From: FEN-33 sp963768775
Lineage (GTDB): Archaea > Thermoplasmatota > Thermoplasmata > Methanomassiliicoccales > UBA472
Direction of reading: 5' to 3'
NCBI GenBank assembly: GCA_963768775.1
Contig: CAVYIY010000006.1
Location: forward strand, 372,001-436,000
DNA length: 64,000 nucleotides
In this document: positions 63,868 through 64,000 of the stretch, piece after piece
How positions within the stretch are numbered: the first letter of the stretch is position 1
Layout: each line of letters starts with the position of its first letter
The notes under the pieces: model-generated
Databases searched by the model: none
Told to the model about the DNA's origin: nothing
What the model saw: only the letters and a program-made list of their open reading frames with translations
Program-made: the position numbers and the translations under genes

Positions 63868-64000
63868 ATGGAGCGCTACGCCCTCAGCCCTTTCAATCCC
63901 AAGCTGGAGCTTCAGGACATCACCATCTACGACTCCACCCTGCGCGACGGGGAGCAGATGCCCGGCGTCGCCTTCGACCTGGAGCAGAAGGTGGCAATCG
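63868..64000 (+). CDS. Isopropylmalate/homocitrate synthase family protein, 3'-partial
   Basis: The first 44 residues of an acyl-CoA-dependent aldol-type synthase. The start MERYALSPFNPKLELQDI and the motif YDSTLRDGEQMPGVAF are those of the LeuA/AksA/CimA family (2-isopropylmalate, homocitrate or citramalate synthase). The gene continues beyond the window, so the member cannot be decided. AksA would fit coenzyme B synthesis in a methanogen. Confidence 0.85.
   Translation, partial: MERYALSPFNPKLELQDITIYDSTLRDGEQMPGVAFDLEQKVAI

Overview
The window is archaeal chromosome. It carries an archaeal proteasome beta subunit, the beta-CASP ribonuclease aCPSF1, the RFC large subunit with a C-terminal PIP box, archaeal DnaG, a group II chaperonin (thermosome), Nre DNA repair protein, archaeal Trm1 and Twy1, MptD-type dihydroneopterin aldolase, bifunctional FBP aldolase/phosphatase and two intron-containing tRNAs. 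Most of it is GC-rich. TATA/BRE promoters and several apparently leaderless starts are visible. MptD and the start of a homocitrate/isopropylmalate synthase-like gene at the right edge would suit a methanogenic or methanopterin-using euryarchaeote, perhaps a Thermoplasmatota/Methanomassiliicoccales relative. No methanogenesis enzyme lies in the window, so this assignment is an inference.

Layout. 0-6.8 kb: proteasome, RNA processing, wybutosine synthesis, clamp loader, HAD phosphatase and a DUF2769 protein. 6.9-16.6 kb is the most accessory part: a secreted double-propeller protein, a roughly 560-base AT-rich gap, a 44-residue ribbon-helix-helix protein, proline dehydrogenase, a membrane protein, two tandem serine recombinases facing away from an OB-fold protein, and a secreted membrane-anchored protein. 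16.6-24.1 kb: thermosome, radical SAM protein, Nre, acetyltransferase, larB/larE for the nickel-pincer cofactor, and a hemerythrin-like protein. 24.2-34.7 kb: a large Ig-like surface protein, intron-containing tRNA-Ser, a ubiquitin/ThiS-like protein, a degraded UbiA pseudogene, dnaG with an unusual Gln-Glu-Arg repeat and a partner AAA+ ATPase, RimI-like acetyltransferase, and a secreted phospholipase-D-fold protein. 34.7-49.9 kb: triose isomerase with FBP aldolase/phosphatase, ferredoxin, AspRS, RusA-like nuclease, NadA, a six-domain histidine kinase, a 2-oxoacid oxidoreductase subunit, MptD, THEP1 NTPase, Trm1 and PurA. 49.9-64 kb: UbiD-family decarboxylase, one low-GC orphan gene, GluRS, a DtxR-FeoA regulator with FeoB behind a paired operator, then a cysteine block (radical SAM protein, CysS, CysE, hemerythrin, CysK, tRNA-Cys).

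A dominant feature is reading-frame damage. At least thirteen otherwise well-conserved genes are interrupted by single-base indels, mostly insertions. The thermosome (ten) and the phospholipase-D-like gene (about nine) are the worst. Removing the inferred indels restores correct codon counts in every case I checked, and the codons on either side remain typical of the families. I therefore read most of these as consensus errors rather than real pseudogenes. The UbiA remnant, which also lacks its central part, looks truly dead.

No obvious large new multi-gene system is present. The best leads are the DtxR-type operator pair on the feo promoter, the palindrome around the thermosome TATA box, the DnaG repeat with its zinc-ribbon ATPase neighbour, the short tandem serine recombinases, the low-GC nuclease-like gene at 51.4-52.2 kb, and the cysteine gene block with its own tRNA.
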